Shown here in pieces: positions 22,338 through 32,862 of a DNA stretch of 64,000 nucleotides; positions within the stretch are counted from its first letter, which is position 1; the number at the start of each line of letters is the position of its first letter. Location of the stretch: NCBI RefSeq assembly GCF_029784135.1, contig NC_073746.1, positions 226,685,882 through 226,749,881 of the forward strand, in the 5' to 3' direction. Below the pieces are notes generated by a model. The model was not told where the DNA came from, ran no database searches, and saw only the letters and a program-made list of their open reading frames with translations. The translations under genes and the position numbers were made by a program. This DNA comes from Toxorhynchites rutilus septentrionalis (lineage: Eukaryota; Arthropoda; Insecta; Diptera; Culicidae).

Positions 22338-22600
22338 GTTAGACGCGTGTTTGATACTTGTTTAATGGCGATGCACGGAAGATGCATCTCGTTAAATACT
22401 CAGTGCATTGCGTGCATTGATATAAAGAAACAAATTGCGACATATGAACAATTAGTGTACTGTTCTCGCAAAGGCAAGAAAGAATCGTTGCTTCTAAATA
22501 ATATCCGAAATAATATCCGAAATGATGAACCAACAAATTTGAAAAAAAAGCGGTCGTGTCTCGGATACAACTCCTCGATTTTTTTTATATCATTTAGTCG

Positions 22601-23281
22601 ATTAATCATCGAAATATCAATAAGAATCTTTAAAAACTACAATCTGTTCTGATTAAGCACGACATGTGCTGATTTTGAATTGCTTTTGGGGCGTACTGTT
22701 TTATTAACTATATTCTAGCATTTTTCCTGGTTTTTATAAGAAATTCAATTGCTGCATATGCGATACATATGTATTGGTAGCCAGTAGCGGTATGTGAATT
22801 TTGTCATTTTGTTGAAACAGAAATTTGGAATCCACAATGAACCATTACTGTTAAATCTGATTTGAAAAAGCATAGTCAAACAACGAAACGTTGCAATGAT
22901 ATTCAATTGGAATCCACTTCCAAATCCATGCTGAATTATGTGGTGTAAAAATTAAATCGCCCTTAAGATTTGGGCTTCAGAAGGAGTTCTTGTGTTTAAT
23001 ACATCATAAATTCCTCAAATCCATGGATTCTCCTTGGCACACTATTGCGCATGATGTTTGGTGACTCGGAAACCACCAAATAATCTCCTGTACTCGTACT
23101 GAACAGAAGTCATCGTCTCCAGAGTGTTTCCACCGCATCGCCCGAAAAATATGAGGAATAAATAGATTTATTTTGGTCCTTTGAAATGTAAATCACATAC
23201 AACGTGTTTTTAAACGGTTTTATTCAGCTTCACGCGTAAGTTGTGGGTAACTGTGTAGCGATATCCTACATTGATACAAAT
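22601..23281. other. No recognisable gene
   Basis: AT-rich spacer with no supported feature. Confidence 0.4.
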
Positions 23282-23453
23282 ATGACCCCCATTCTGTTGA
23301 ACTATTGATCTGAAATGTGGAACACATCTTTATCTCTGCTGTCATTATAAAACTACGTATTCCATGATCTTGAAAAATTCAATTTGACCGTCGCTAAAAA
23401 ATGTCTGAATGGCTTGACTTGGAGAACACACTACATTATGAACAATATAAAAT
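23282..23453 (+). repeat. Dispersed repeat (partner at 56618-56790)
   Basis: The two segments share CTGAAATKTGGAAC, TATAAAACTRCGTATTCCATG, ATCTTGAAAAATTCAATTT and GAATGGCTTGAYTTGGAGAA in the same order. At 56.6 kb the match is part of a minisatellite-like region, so this is probably one diverged monomer cluster of that family. Confidence 0.6.
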
Positions 23454-23515
23454 AAGTAAAAAAAACTTTTTAAGTTAAATGGTTTTTTGCGATTAAACAT
23501 AATAATAATACAGAT

Positions 23516-23770
23516 AATGTACGAAAAGCTAGAAAATAATTAGGCAAGTAGCAGTTAGCAGTTATCATACTCCTTCCTTCATTAATCAAGGACATTGATG
23601 AGACTAAAATAAAATCGCGGGGCATATGATGAAACCATTAAATGCGGATAATGGAAATCTAACGTACCCCACGATTTTATTTCTCATCATTGCCTCAGAT
23701 TAATAAAGGATGGGGCGTGGTAACTACCGACTGCTACTCGCCTAATTAATTTCTAGTTTTTAATACATTA
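23516..23770. repeat. Strong hairpin: ~110-base arms, ~37-base loop
   Basis: Left arm 23516-23625 and right arm 23663-23770 are reverse complements over most of their length. Paired tracts include AGAAAWTAATTAGGC, AGTAGCAGT, TTATTAATC-like and ATAAAATCGYGGGG. The outer sequences on both sides (CTTTTTAAGTTA at 23466 and its complement near 23780) also pair after a gap. If transcribed from either strand it would fold into a long stem. Confidence 0.75.
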
Positions 23771-24486
23771 AACCGTGTAACTTAAAAAGATATTTCACTT
23801 ATTTTTTTTAATTTATATCTCGAAGGTTGATTTTTAACCTCGACCAGATGGTATCCCTAAGAAAAAGCATACGTCCGTATACTTTTGAACTAAAGTAGGG
23901 TATTTATTCGCAAATTTCTGTAAGTTGGTGACATATCTCCGCCATATTTGGAACACCTACCCTATTCAGGAAAACAAACACGGTCGACAATAAACGCCTT
24001 CTTCGACATGCATGGAAATGAACGTATGATATAAAGTCATGAATTCAAATTGATACTTCAGTTCGATAAGCTACTCGGAATTTCCGGTCACCAATGAATT
24101 CATAATTTCACACCGGAATACATTCCAATGCAATGAATTCCCTGGAATTCAATGAGGTGTTCTTTTGAAGCCAATTGAAGACAGAAACTGATCTTCAGGA
24201 TGAGATCCATAACAGATCACTGCAATTGTGGATAAACAGTTTATTCTTCGTTGACATTTCTTATTCAGATATTCAGTACATTTTGAGTCGACCTAGATTC
24301 CAAGATCATTGAACGGTATGAAATGAGTGATCTTTTTATCCAAAAGTAGAATCTTGGTTTTATTGGGCCTCCTTCATTCTGCGGTGCAAGTTACGTGAGA
24401 TAATAAAATTACTCGCTTCAATAAAAGATTTACCTAACTTTTTGGGCCAGATCACGGGCGCCACTTCACGGTAAAAACGAGATGAA

Positions 24487-24861
24487 GGGCCTTATTCCCG
24501 TACACACTTCACGGTGAATACGTAATTAACGGCACATCATTGAACCACGTTTCGCAAGTTAGTGAAGCGTCAAAGATAATAATGAAGTTTCAGGCAGAAT
24601 GAACACCTTTCACATATAAATAATGAATGAAAATTAACTTCTGCGTATCAAATAGGTGTTCAATGTGAATGGAAAACCTTGTTTTACTCTTGTGGTAAAA
24701 TAATCTCTTACAAAAATTGTATATGAAAATAATTTTATATTATTATGATATGTTTCAGTGGAAGACTAATTTCGTATCCAGATGCCGTCACAATACCGTT
24801 GTCATCGCGGATACACTTAATTTCGTTTTCACCATGAAGTGTATACGGGAATAAGGCCCGA
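24487..24861. mobile_element. MITE with GGGCCTTATTCCCGTA terminal inverted repeats
   Basis: Left end GGGCCTTATTCCCGTACACA and right end, complement, GGGCCTTATTCCCGTATACA, continuing as ACTTCAYGGTGAA. The total is about 375 bases, non-coding. Adjacent GAA triplets on both sides could be a 3-base target duplication, as in PIF/Harbinger elements. A truncated sister copy is at 7258-7567. Confidence 0.8.
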
Positions 24862-25343
24862 AGATCATATAACCTTGCAATTGACAAATTTACGTTAGAT
24901 TTACAACCAAATGGCGCAGCGAGTAAGATGATGATGTCTTGTTTTTTAATATGAAATTCGTTTAAATTTGTCAGAAAAATACGAATGTTCCTTCAAACTT
25001 CCCGGATTCATATAATATATTCTTTCCACGCTGGAATTGTTAGGAAATCATCATTTTGCAATAAGGTATGTATATTATGAAGAATGGATTGGTATAAGTA
25101 TTGCAACTTTATTTTTTTTACTTTATTTTTTTTCAACTAGGTGAACGATGAGTAAAATATGTTGCGCTAAAAATACTGCAAATCCTTCTCGAATCGGCCC
25201 CTACACAATCAACGATATCAGCCAACTTAATATGGTATCGATTTCATCGCCATTATTCACAGTATTCATAACCTGTATCAAACATAAAATTTTCGAAAAT
25301 TATCTATGACTTTGGTCAAATCGCGAAGTATTTTCACTGCAGA
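24862..25343. other. No recognisable gene
   Basis: AT-rich spacer. Confidence 0.4.
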
Positions 25344-25523
25344 ACAACATTGTTTTCTGTTAGGATTTCGTGTGTGAAAATGGAAATTTTATTCAATAAA
25401 TTTGGAAAAATTGTTACTCAAGCCGACTTGACGACAACATTGTTTTCTGTTAGGATTTCGTGTGTGAAAATGGAAATTTAATTCAATAAATTTGGAAAAA
25501 TTGTTACTCAAGCCGACTGACGT
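25344..25523. repeat. Two-copy 90-bp tandem duplication
   Basis: ACAACATTGTTTTCTGTTAG through ACTCAAGCCGACTTGAC is repeated with period 90 and only one or two changes (ATTTTATT versus ATTTAATT). A weaker third copy (ACATTGTTTTTTTTGGG) follows at about 25586. Confidence 0.85.
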
Positions 25524-26379
25524 TTCGTCTCACCAAGCAGAATAGGCGAAACTCTTTCATTTGTCAAGTGTATTTTTACTGTAGAACATTGTTTTTTTTG
25601 GGTTTTCGGTTTTCGGTTTTTTGGAAATTTAATTCAATTTCAAGAAACTTGATGGTACTATCAAAATATTTCATTCGAAAATGTAACAGGGCTAGAGATT
25701 CTTCATTTCAACAGATTATTCTTTTCGAAAACCGCTGAACTGATTTTCTCAAAGAAGAATTTCCTAGCAACACTGTCTACCCGAGATCCATTCTATTGCG
25801 GCAAAAATGGCACAACATGCGATTCAGCAAGACTTGTACAAAAATACTCTTCACTAACTCAATTCCGTTTCGAATGACAACGGCTCCGCGCAATGAGCGA
25901 AAACAGTGTAAACAGAAGAGAAACTTCCCAAACATCGTAGTAAACAGCAGAGGCGACATGCATCTGACGGTTCGTTTCACACCCACAATCTCGAAAATAC
26001 GGTTTGCGATTACCACCACCACCACACTTCTTTCTTGTTGTGTTTATAGTTGAGCAGTGGTGGCTCTCCCTTCCAACATAGGTAGCGAGAGTAGCTGCTG
26101 CTCATCTTCCATACAATCGCCGCCACATTGCTCTCGCAAGAGTTCCGCGTGCGAGAGGTGCAGATCAAAACAACAGCGCGCGTAGCGAGAGGAAGGCATC
26201 GAATATCATCGCATGAAACGCGCCTCTGTTTTGTTGATTCATTGATTTACACCCGTGTGCAAAGTTGCTATGTTTTCTAGTGTTGGTGTGGGTAAAGAGA
26301 GAGTCGAGCGCGAGCTTCTTTTTTGACAGTCAATTATTGGTTTCAATTATACGAATCTGATCAGAAAACAACACGCGCA
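25524..26379. other. Low-repeat region with GAGA-type motifs
   Basis: Higher GC content than its surroundings, with clustered CTCTC/GAGAG motifs (e.g. AAGAGAGAGTCGAG near 26295) and CGCG-rich stretches. It could be the promoter side of the possible exon at 26380-26957. No coding frame is supported; the frame at 25777-26053 has no known similarity. Confidence 0.35.
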
Positions 26380-26957
26380 GTTCGTGACAAGTGATTTCGT
26401 GTAAATCGTGAAACAACGGCAATGGAAGTGAATTTAATGTTATGAAGGTGTTGTAATTTTGTATTCGGTGTGTTACAGTCCCGCACTTCTCCAGTGATTA
26501 CTTGTTATTCCCAGTTGTTGGACTCATCGTTGTTGTCTTAGCAGAGGGTGATGGAATTTTCTTATCGCACCAGTGCCAAGGGTGGTTGGTAATGTATAGA
26601 TAGCGCAGCATGAAAGATTGTGTTGTGTGTTTATTGTCTAAAATTGAACCAAATTTTGCTGCCTATATTGCCAAAAAGAAGTTCGTGTGCATTAGAAAGT
26701 GAGATCGTCTCGACGTCGAAACGATTCCGTGGTGCAAAATTTTCCTGAACTGAAATGGTAAAAGCTGCACATCGAATAGGAGAAGATTCGGTAAAGTTTA
26801 TTGATTTTTGTGTCATTCTCTTTCGTCGAAACCTGTTTCTCCGGCGGTGGCCAACACGAGCTGAGTTGATGCTGGGTAGCTTCCTGTGCATCGGAATGTA
26901 GATGTGTTGAAAAAGTGGATCTTCGCCGCGGCAAAACTCTGCCAAACAAGAAACAAG
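26380..26957 (+). other. Possible non-coding 5' exon with splice donor
   Basis: The sequence CGCGCAGTTCGTGACAAGTG resembles an arthropod initiator (CAGTT). It opens a moderately GC-rich, repeat-free stretch. At 26957 it ends in AACAAG|GTAAAG, a good match to a 5' splice site. There is no convincing long reading frame on the plus strand, so if this is an exon it is 5' UTR and the coding exons would lie downstream, beyond or between the later transposons. This is inference from composition and one splice-site match. Confidence 0.3.
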
Positions 26958-27583
26958 GTAAAGCAGCAGAAATGATTATAATAATAGTATGCATTATGTG
27001 AATGTGTAGGATTTATCTATTATCCTACTATTATCGGTAGTAACAATACATAAAATGTTGTAGGTTTGCCCCCGTCTGAATCATTTTATGTTCGTGACTA
27101 ATTTTCAATTAACGGGAGGAAAGACTTCGTTTGTCACCTTGACTTGGTGCAATTCATTGAACGCTAGGTCGACCCGCAGTTCATACGTATATGTCAGCTG
27201 TTTTTAGCTTACGGTCTAGCAACTAAATGGCTTCAAGTGTTGCAACATTGGTATGAGGAAGCTATGCGAAAAAAAAGAATACGAAATTTGCTAGCCCCGC
27301 TATCACTTCTGCGCCGTGCAGTCACTGCAATTTGAACGTTTATCCTTGAATGCTATTGTTGCACCATCCTGCTCGTTATCTGTTCGCAGTCTCATCGGCG
27401 ACGTCTTTTTATTTCTATTTTCATTAACGCACTCTCAATTGTATCATACAGGGTTGTAATTCGAAGGTTCAAATATATAAATTTGTTGGCCATTGTTTAA
27501 TGCTGTCTTGTAACTCAGAAGGGTACTCTTTCGAGAAATTAGTTTGAATTTTGACAAATACGCATTCATGGTAAAAAATTCGA
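26958..27583. other. No recognisable gene
   Basis: No similarity recognised. It could be intron if the exon call upstream is right. Confidence 0.35.
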
Positions 27584-28350
27584 GGGGTTGTATCCGAGAC
27601 ACGACCGCATATTTTCTACGTAGAACTACGTAATTATATAATGCAATCCACTTGTTTACCACTTCGAATATTATTTTAGAATGCATCGAAGTTTTTGTAA
27701 CAGATTATGTTCTTCGTTACAAATAAATTCGATGAACGTCCTTTTACGTTTGATATGATTCCTAGGACTACCAAAATATATGAACGGAAGAAATGTCAAA
27801 GATCATATTTTACATTTCCCTCTAAAATTATTGCATATCTCATGTTTACGTAGTTCTCGAACCGTGAAAGTTCATTCACCTCTAGTATCTGAAATGACGA
27901 TTTTCCCAGGCTTCTCAGTTTAAAAGTACGTTTTAGGGGAACATATTCCGGTCCGCACAACGACAAGCGAGTACAAAAGTACTCAACACCAAAAAATACC
28001 CCCGACTTGCATGTATTTGCATAGCGGATTCCCCAAGGCACATTAATTTTGATGTCCGTGTTAGGCAAACACAGCTCAGTGGGAAATAAAACACCCGACT
28101 TGCATGTTTTGACAAAGCGGATTCCCCAGGCACATTTATTTTGAAGTAAATCGTGCCAATCAAAACTTGACAGTTAATGCGTTTAGAAAACGCTTGACAT
28201 TTTACAGTTATTCAATTGTTCATCTCATGGAAAATAACATTTTATTAATTGTGATCGACGCGTAGAAATATTTCCTTTCAGTTGGTGCAAACATCTTTTC
28301 GATCTGTTAAGAAATGTTCGAGTTTTAAGCATTCGAAGTACGGGTAGGGT
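27584..28350. repeat. Dispersed element with ~95-bp-type tandem array (copy 2)
   Basis: It begins with the module GGTTGTATCCGAGACACGAC (27584 on) and the palindrome variant TACGTAGAACTACGTA (27617-27632). The left arm (27697-27790; AACAGATTATGTTCTTCGTTA, ATATATGAACGGAAGAAAT) and right arm (28165-28350; AACGCTTGACATTTTACAG, CGACGCGTAGAAATATT, GAAATGTTCGAGTT) match copy 1. Between them are only about three diverged monomers (near 27897, 28019 and 28111), so the repeat number varies between copies. Confidence 0.7.
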
Positions 28351-28494
28351 TAGCACACAAATCGGCAGAACAAATATGTGGGAAAAAAGGAAAGTCTTCC
28401 AGTTTTCATGAATTTGAACCGTTTAGAGATTAGCGAACTGTAATGTATAACACATCAAACAAATCTTAGAGAGTTTCCGATTCGACTGGTATGC

Positions 28495-28590
28495 AACTCA
28501 TGAGAATTCGTTCACAGTGAAAATAGTTATTAGCGTTAACTATATTTCATAAAAATCCAAATCTTTTCTGATTTGGCACCCTTCCAGAAA
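28495..28590 (-). repeat. Short copy of the GGGTGCCAAATCAGAAAA repeat
   Basis: In reverse complement it matches 31553-31640 (GGGTGCCAAATCAGAAAA, TTTTTATGAAATA, GTTAATAACTA, GCTGYGAACG). It lies beside the RTE-like element. Confidence 0.55.
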
Positions 28591-28860
28591 GACGTTACTT
28601 ACTTAATCAGCAAAGGCCCCAGTGGCCTGTGCTGTACACAAAAGTCGTCTCCATTCACCTCTGTCCGTAGCTGTTTGTCGCCAGCCATGCAGTCTGTGTA
28701 GGATCCGCAAGTCGGCTTCTACATGGTCGAGCCATACTGCCCGCTCCGCACCTCTTCACCTCGTTCCTATCGGGTCGTTGTCGAGGACCATTTTCACTGG
28801 GGTATCGTCTGACATTCTAACGACGTGCCCAGCCCAACGCAGCCGGCCGATTTTCGCGGT

Positions 28861-29026
28861 TTTTTTTTTTTTTTTTTTTATTTCTGTATTATAGTGACTT
28901 TCAACACATTTGGCTGGTTCGTCACTTTTACCTTCCATTTCGGAAGAATGTCGGGAGTGAGAATTGAACTCGTGACCTTTAGCGTGAGAGGTATGGATGT
29001 TACCGCTACGCCAGATCGCCTCCACA
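28861..29026 (-). mobile_element. Second tRNA-derived SINE family, copy 1
   Basis: Minus-strand SINE of 166 bases. The head is GATCTGGCGTAGCGGTAACA (A box), then GGTCACGAGTTCAATTCTC (B box), a short body with CGACATTCTTCCGAAATGG and GAACCAGCCAAATG, and a poly(A) tail (T-run from 28861). An 11-base target duplication, ATTTTCGCGGT, flanks it at 28850-28860 and 29027-29037. It interrupts the RTE-like pseudogene. Confidence 0.9.
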
Positions 29027-29152
29027 ATTTTCGCGGTATGAACGATGGGTGGTTCTCCCAGCAATTGGTGCAGCTCATGGTTTGTTCGCCTTCTCCACAT
29101 TCCGTCATCCATCTGCACTCCACCGTAGATGGTGCGCAACACCTTCCGTTCG

Positions 29153-29304
29153 GTGGAGGTGATCTGGCGTAGTGGTAACATCCATACCTCTCATGCTAAA
29201 GGTCACGAGTTCAATTCTCACTCCCGACATTCTTCCAAAAATGGAAGTAAAAGTGACGAACCAGCCAAATGAGTTGAATGTCACTATAATACAGATAAAA
29301 AAAA
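29153..29304 (+). mobile_element. Second tRNA-derived SINE family, copy 2
   Basis: A plus-strand copy, 152 bases, nearly the same sequence as the minus-strand copy 130 bases away and ending in a shorter A-run. The 12-base target duplication ACCTTCCGTTCG is at 29141-29152 and 29305-29316. Removing both SINEs restores adjacency of the RT C-terminal segments. Confidence 0.9.
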
Positions 29305-30626
29305 ACCTTCCGTTCGAATACACTAAGGGCTGGTCCTCCGCGAGCATAACCCACGGCCGTAGAGGACTACCGGTCTAATCAGTGTTTTATAGACGGTTAA
29401 TTTCGTGATGCGGCGAATTTTACTCGACCGTAGCGTCTTCCGGAGTCCAAAGTAAGCACGATTTCCTGCCATAATGCGTCTTTGTATTTCTCTGCTGGTG
29501 TCATTATCGGCGGTCACCAGTGAGCCCAAGTACACGAATTCATCTACCACTTCGATTTCGTCACCGCTAATCTGAATTCTTGGTGGGAGGCTAACATTTG
29601 TCTCCTTGGAGCCTCTTCCCCGCATGTATTTTGTCTTCGACGTATTGATGACAAGTCCAATCCTACTGGCCTCAGTCTTGTAGGTCTGATGTAGGTCTTC
29701 TTCATCGTCTCAAAGTTTCGTTTCACAATGTTAATGTCGTCTGCGAAGCTGTAAAGCTGGACTGATTTCGGAAAATCGTGTCACTCGTGTCTATCCCCGC
29801 TCTTCTGATCACACCTTCTAAAGCGATATTAAATAGCAAGCAGGAAAGCCCATCACCTAGCCGTAGCCCTCCCCGAGATTCGAAGGGACTCGAGAGGATC
29901 CCCGATAGTCGAAACACACACATTACACGGTCCATCGTCGCCTTGATCATTCGTGTCAGTTTATCCGAAAAACCGTGTTCGTGCATAATTTGCCATAGCT
30001 TGCCCGATCGATTGTATCATAGGCTGATTTGAAGTCGATGAAAAGGTGATGTGTGGCTACGTTTAACTCGCAACCTTTCTGCAGAATCTGTCGTATCGCG
30101 AAAATCTGGTCCGTGGTGGCTCGGGCACCCATAAATCCCGCTTGATATTGTCCCACGAACTCCTTTGCAAACGGTGATAGGCGGCGGTAAAGTATCTGAG
30201 AGAGTACCTTGTAGGCGGCGCTTAGCAGCGTGATCGCACGGTAATTAACGCAATCCAGCTTATTGCCCATTTTGTAGATTGGACACACGATCCCTTCCAT
30301 CCACTCCTTCGGAAATCGCTCTACGGTACGGTGTCCCAAAGTTGCTCAGTGTTGGGCCGCGGCGTTCGACTTCGTCTCGTGTTATACACTGTTGACAGTT
30401 TTGCGCGCATGCATAATGCAACTAGGTAGTGGTCCGAATCTATATTCGCACTGCGATACGTACGAACATTGATGATATAACATGTTCTATAACATTAAAA
30501 TAGAGCTAACGAGCAAAATTATGTTCAACTGATAACGGTCAATATCTAACACTTTGCGGTCGTTTGTCTGCTCTCAGCCACCATAACAAGGAATCATACT
30601 AAATACTTTATCCAATGATGTAAGGC

Positions 30627-30876
30627 GACTCGCACACCGGAGCAATAAACAACTAGCAAGCTGCAATACGCAATATGCAACAAGCAACATATTTTACTGT
30701 GCTTCGCATACCAAAATAATAAAAACGCTTGACATTATGCAAACAATCGGCTAAATGAACGAAACTTGCCAAATTATGGGCGATAAGTTGCTCTTCAACC
30801 AACACGTTGTGTTGCTGGCGATATGAGTTGCTCTACAAAGGCGATAGCGATATCGTATTGCGTCGGTGTGCGAGAT
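30627..30876. mobile_element. MITE with CTCGCACACCG terminal inverted repeats
   Basis: Left end ACTCGCACACCGGAGCAATA and right end, complement, TCTCGCACACCGACGCAATA enclose ~250 non-coding bases rich in GCAAC/GTTGC motifs. Target duplication not resolved. Confidence 0.65.
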
Positions 30877-31299
30877 CAACAAAAATTTAACGGAAAACCC
30901 CAGTGAAGATAATATTGCTTATTGCATGTTGATAGTTGCTAGTTGCTTATTTTTCCGTTATATCATTATTTGTTCATCTATTTTTTAACAATAAAACAAA
31001 AATTGAACGGAGAAAAAATATTCATAACTAGAATAGTTATGAGCTGATGAAGTGAGGGGATTAAAAAAAGTTGTGCTATTGCGTACACGATTCCAGCCCT
31101 TCTGGTTATCTGAAACAAAAAACATCGTACAGATTCTTAATCAGTAAAGATGCTGCTATCGCATGAAATCAATCATCTTTTTTGACTAAATGGCGACCGT
31201 TTGAAAAACAAAATGCGATTTGAAACGTTTTTTCTTGCGTTTCCCGATTTTTTAAAAATAATAAAATTCAAAAATATCATTTGTTAGAGGTTCATGCGA

Positions 31300-31555
31300 G
31301 AGAGAGACCTGCAGATTGTATCCATATAAATTCGACATAACGACGACAACTTGAAATATCTATACGCCAGTTTGAAAAAACTAGTTTCGAGAAAAACGCG
31401 TTTGGAGTTCATTGTTATGTCCGTACCAGGTTGGACACCGCATCACTAAAATGGCACTAGGGTATATTCTTGAATGTCTAAACTACAGAAATATGAAGAT
31501 ATTCAAAAAAATGATAATTTTCAAATTTCTAGACTAGAATACTGCCTTAAGGGTG
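31300..31555 (-). repeat. Uninterrupted copy of the 1.9-3.0 kb repeat
   Basis: Reverse-complement partner of 1918-2011 plus 2862-3000. Useful as an approximate empty site for the mariner there. It runs directly into the next repeat at 31548. Confidence 0.65.
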
Positions 31556-32290
31556 CCAAATCAGAAAACAGGTCACGTTTTTATGAAATAAAGTAATCGT
31601 TAATAACTATTTTTGCTGCGAACGGATTTTGGCGATATGCATACCATATTTGCATATAGGTCGCTTCTAGCCATCAGTGTTTGGCTTTGAGTGTGCTGGT
31701 TGTTTTCGTTGCGCGAAACTCAGATCTTGTTCATTTCCTGTACATGTGAATAGCACACCTTCGATACTTTTAGTTGCCATTCGTATTTGCTATCATGCGC
31801 ATCGGCTATGTTCTAATGCAACAAGCTCCTAGCTTTGTTGACGGTTTTGACCGAGAATGGAGAAGCGATTTTTCATAAACGGTCATTCTCGCGATGTTTC
31901 ATTTTTATTGCTGCAACTATGTGCATCCGTGCGACGCGTGTTTGATGCTTGTTGAATGGCGATGCACGGAAGATGCCTCTCAGTGCAATGCGTGCATTGA
32001 TATAAAGAAACAAATTGCGACATATGACCAATTAGTGTATTGTTCTCACAAAGACAAGAAAGAATCGTTACTTCTCGAAATGATTCTACGGAACCATGCA
32101 AGCCATTACACCTTTTCAGGGTCCCCGAAAATTTTTACTAAAGAATTATTTATGAAATTTCGACGTATTCGCAAATAATATCCGAAATGATAAACCAACA
32201 AATTAAAAAAAAAAGATTGGGTAGTCCTACGTCATAAGCGGCCGTGTCTCGGATACAACCGCTCGATTTTTTTTCTAAACGATTAATGCC
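31548..32290. repeat. Dispersed repeat, partner of 21.13-22.60 kb
   Basis: It starts AAGGGTGCCAAATCAGAAAAC and ends with the inverted module GTAGTCCTACGTC (32221-32233) followed by GCGGCCGTGTCTCGGATACA. An open frame at 31894-32178 (Cys-containing start, then IKKQIATYDQLVYCSHKDKK) is partly conserved at 22.4 kb (IKKQIATYEQLVYCSRKGKK). It could be the relic of an old gene but is not recognised. Confidence 0.6.
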
Positions 32291-32635
32291 CAGTGAACTT
32301 TCCCACGAATGTATACGAAATATTTTCTGAAAGAAATTAATTAAACCGAAAATTTTAATAAAGAAGTATCTACTCTCACAACTGATGTTTTGACGTAGGA
32401 CTACGTCTTTCATTTCTATACCGGGGTGTAAAATCAAAGTTTCGAAAACGAAATCGTTACGCCGGAAACCGAGAGCGTTAATAGCTCCTAAACAACTGAA
32501 CGAAATGGTATGATAAACAATTCATTCGAAAGATAAAATGTCTACGCGTTATATACTTGTTACTTTTTGATCCAAAAACTTGTTTCAATAGTCTTAAAAT
32601 TGCTTTCAAAACAGGCTATTGAAATCACCAATCGG

Positions 32636-32672
32636 TATATAAGCGAGCGGCGCTCGGAAATCCACTCAGTTC
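32636..32672 (+). promoter_or_regulatory. TATA box and initiator of element A
   Basis: TATATAAG at 32636-32643 and an arthropod-type initiator TCAGTTC at 32666-32672 with the presumed +1 A at 32668. The TATA box starts 32 bases upstream of +1, the canonical spacing for RNA polymerase II. The same pair with the same spacing is in element B. Confidence 0.6.
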
Positions 32673-32862
32673 TAATTGAACAGCGATTGGAGCATGTTGT
32701 CGCTGTTGCGGTGAAGCTCTTTATTTATCATGAAAGCGCGGATGAACGGTGTCACCAAGAGCCTGTTTGTGCACCCTAGGCCAGAAGGGAATCTATCAGG
32801 AGGAGAGTGATGCCACAAACGGTTCCCTGGGAAGACATCGCTACACACACATACACGCGCGG

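Larger units (their letters stand above)
21131..22600. repeat. Composite dispersed repeat related to 31.55-32.29 kb
   Basis: It opens with the palindrome ACGTAGGACTCCGT and AAGGGTGCCAAATCAGAAAAC, matching 31553 onward. Further shared stretches are GATGTTTCATTTTTAT, CTGCAACT, GACGCGTGTTTGATRCTTG, CGATGCACGGAAGATGC, AAATTGCGACATATGA and GCGGYCGTGTCTCGGATACAA. Two insertions interrupt this copy but not the 31-kb copy: a SINE (21257-21527) and a short TIR-like element (about 21938-22337). A 232-codon minus-strand frame (21577-22275) lies across the repeat and the second insertion and has no family resemblance. I treat it as chance. Confidence 0.6.
28605..30480 (-). pseudogene. RTE-like non-LTR retrotransposon, RT pseudogene
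   Basis: Read on the minus strand from 30480 it starts with the end of the endonuclease domain (RTYRSANIDSDHYLV, containing the catalytic SDH). Most of the endonuclease-RT linker is deleted near 30335. The RT follows: ERFPKEWMEGIVCPIYKMGN, VNYRAITLLSAAYKVLSQIL, FVGQYQAGFMGARATTDQIF, HLFIDFKSAYDTIDR, LSCLLFNIALEGVIRRAG, and FADDINIV with intact catalytic Asp-Asp. Then come VYLGSLVTADNDTSREIQRR and the C-terminus (RLRWAGHVVRMSDDTPVK, EWRRLLCTAQA) near 28620. Frames change several times. Two SINEs interrupt the C-terminal part. The assignment to RTE-like rests on remembered motif style, and a related clade is possible. Confidence 0.75.

Noticed and set aside
26631..26994. Minus-strand frames (~100 codons) in the low-repeat region
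   Set aside because: No known motif, overlapping in two frames. The plus-strand splice donor makes a non-coding exon a little more likely, so I did not call a protein.
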